Source: an uncultured Corynebacterium sp.
Lineage (GTDB): Bacteria > Actinomycetota > Actinomycetes > Mycobacteriales > Mycobacteriaceae
NCBI RefSeq assembly: GCF_946221935.1
Contig: NZ_CAMIGN010000006.1
Location: 1 to 64,000, forward strand
Direction of reading: 5' to 3'
Length of the DNA stretch: 64,000 bases
The notes beneath the pieces are model-generated. The model searched no databases. It was not told the origin of the DNA and was given only the letters and a program-made list of their open reading frames with translations. Both the position numbers and the translations under genes were made by a program. Shown here one piece after another: positions 62,885-64,000 of the stretch (its first letter is position 1; each line of letters starts with the position of its first letter).

Positions 62885-64000
62885 CATTTCCTCCTGCTTA
62901 TCCCACTGGACCTGCGCCCACGCTTCCCGCAAGTCAGGCTGCGGGTCGTAGATGGTTTGCTCGCCGGTAGGGAAGTGGGCGTCAAAAACCTGGGTGGCGA
63001 AGCCCAAAGAATAGGGATCGAAACCTGGGTCGTGCGAGTGCACGAACTGCCTCCAACGCGACTGCATGGCGACGGTTGTGGCGCGTAACTCGTCGCGACC
63101 GCCGAACAGCACAGCGATGCGCCCCTTGTCCTGGTCATAGCGTTGGAAAAGAATAGGCAGATCTAGGGCGTGCATCGCGCCCATACCGGTGTAGCGCAAA
63201 AACGGGGTGGTGGTGTCCAGGCGGTAGACCCACGCGCGGTCGCTCGGATGATTCTGGGCCAGGAACCAGGAAGGACCGGTAAACAACGCATCGCCGAAGA
63301 AGCGACCTTTCAGCTTGCGGGACTTCGGGCCGCCGTAATGCTGCTCCAGAATGTTGGTGGCGTGCGCCGCAGAGCCAGAAATCGCCTGTGCGAAGGTGCG
63401 AGTGCGCGTGTACTGCATAGAGTTACGCTTCGGCTCCAGGTGCATCATGTCGTATTCGTTGCGGTTAGAACCGATCAGCAGGGGCACATCCATCATCGCG
63501 CCGGGAGTTAGCGGGTGCTCCGGTAGTAGGTCGCCGTCGATCACCGGCGCAAACGGGCCGGCCTTGGAAATGGGATTGTCTGCGTGGAAGCGAACGATCT
63601 CATCCGAGAGGCGCCCCAAAATTGCGTGCTCGGCGGTTAGCAGATCTTCGGTGGCGGCCTGCAGTTCCTCATCGCTGAGCTCCGGCGGGGCCTGACGAAC
63701 CGGGGTGCGCTGATCCAGTGGCATAGATTCCTCTGCTCGCATCCGGTGCAGCCAGCGGGCTGCGAAATCCGTCCAGTATTTCGCATTAGCGCGTGTGTGG
63801 ACGATCATCGGGGCGGGGGATTGCGCGATAGCCGCGCTGAACAGGCCCTTGGCAGATGGGGTGGCTAATAGTGCAGTGACCATGGATCCACCACTGGATT
63901 CACCCATGATGGTCACACGGTCCGGATCACCACCGAAGGCGCGGGCATTGTCGTGGATCCAGCGCAGTGCTGTCAGCAGGTCGGAGTGGCCTGCGTTGCT
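62876..64000 (-). CDS. Carboxylesterase type B (partial, 5' end beyond the window)
   Basis: The reading frame stays open to the right edge, so the N-terminal part is missing; 375 residues are visible. The nucleophile motif GESSGG lies near base 63900, preceded by ALRWIHDNARAFGGDPDRV, which is typical of type B carboxylesterases and lipases. Other family parts (a Glu/His pair) are expected toward the C-terminus, where DGDLLPEHPL is visible. It is convergent with rlmB. It may hydrolyse short esters or lipids. Confidence 0.87.
   Translation of the reverse strand, partial: SNAGHSDLLTALRWIHDNARAFGGDPDRVTIMGESSGGSMVTALLATPSAKGLFSAAIAQSPAPMIVHTRANAKYWTDFAARWLHRMRAEESMPLDQRTPVRQAPPELSDEELQAATEDLLTAEHAILGRLSDEIVRFHADNPISKAGPFAPVIDGDLLPEHPLTPGAMMDVPLLIGSNRNEYDMMHLEPKRNSMQYTRTRTFAQAISGSAAHATNILEQHYGGPKSRKLKGRFFGDALFTGPSWFLAQNHPSDRAWVYRLDTTTPFLRYTGMGAMHALDLPILFQRYDQDKGRIAVLFGGRDELRATTVAMQSRWRQFVHSHDPGFDPYSLGFATQVFDAHFPTGEQTIYDPQPDLREAWAQVQWDKQEEMLG

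Noticed and set aside
1..64000. Search for tRNA, rRNA, CRISPR, IS elements, phage genes and att sites
   Set aside because: No cloverleaf, spaced repeats, transposase or integrase was seen by reading. A short tRNA could have been missed, and tRNAscan would settle this.

Overview
The window is a contiguous piece of a Corynebacterium chromosome. Supporting signs are a complete corynebacterial heme-uptake locus (htaA-hmuTUV-htaB type) under a DtxR-type iron box, the actinobacterial carD/lpqE/radA block, ClpC, frequent GTG/TTG starts, several apparently leaderless genes, and the order of the housekeeping genes. From memory, that order follows one stretch of the Mycobacterium tuberculosis chromosome (about Rv3579c to Rv3628): ppa, dacB, tilS, hpt, ftsH, folE-folP-folB-folK, two membrane proteins, a DUF2520 protein, panC, panD, lysS, clpC, mutY, beta-carbonic anhydrase, an Rv3587c-like protein, radA, lpqE, carD, ispD, ispF, cysS, rlmB. 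Acyl-CoA dehydrogenases, an acyl-CoA ligase, a secreted lipase and an esterase suggest a species that uses lipids. The species itself cannot be fixed from this sequence. I see no rRNA, tRNA, CRISPR array, transposase or phage gene.

Layout. 1-8.3 kb: a polyphosphate kinase (ppk2), a 1301-residue membrane NRPS-like protein of the Pls/PosA (poly-amino-acid synthetase) type with its MarR regulator, a rhodanese and a CtpE-like P-type ATPase. 8.4-20.3 kb: the backbone block ppa to panC, including the folate operon. 20.3-25.8 kb: a galactose (Leloir) cluster of mutarotase-like epimerase, SSS symporter with a small membrane partner, galT and galK, lying between panC and panD. 25.9-29.8 kb: panD, an NsrR-hmp nitric oxide defence pair with a visible operator, and lysS. 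30.0-35.4 kb: fadE24/fadE23-like dehydrogenases, thiD and a fatty acyl-CoA ligase. 35.4-48.4 kb: clpC with a ClgR-type box, secreted lipase, brnQ, mutY, carbonic anhydrase, radA, lpqE, carD, ispD and ispF. 48.4-51.8 kb: an unassigned three-gene ABC transporter operon and a fumarylacetoacetate-hydrolase family gene, inserted between ispF and cysS. 51.8-61.7 kb: cysS, an orphan membrane gene and the heme island (htaA, hmuT, hmuU, hmuV, htaB, hmuO, htaC-like). 61.9-64.0 kb: rlmB and a carboxylesterase that runs off the right edge.

How the parts work together. The heme island reads as a full pathway: surface HtaA-domain proteins capture heme, HmuT hands it to the HmuUV importer, and HmuO opens the ring to release iron. 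Two adjacent DtxR-like sites precede htaA. The galactose cluster gives uptake, mutarotation, phosphorylation and uridylyl transfer, with galE presumably elsewhere. The most striking single gene is the Pls-like synthetase. Its adenylation pocket reads DAESIGTV, one residue from the lysine code DAESIGSV as I recall it, which predicts a lysine homopolymer product.
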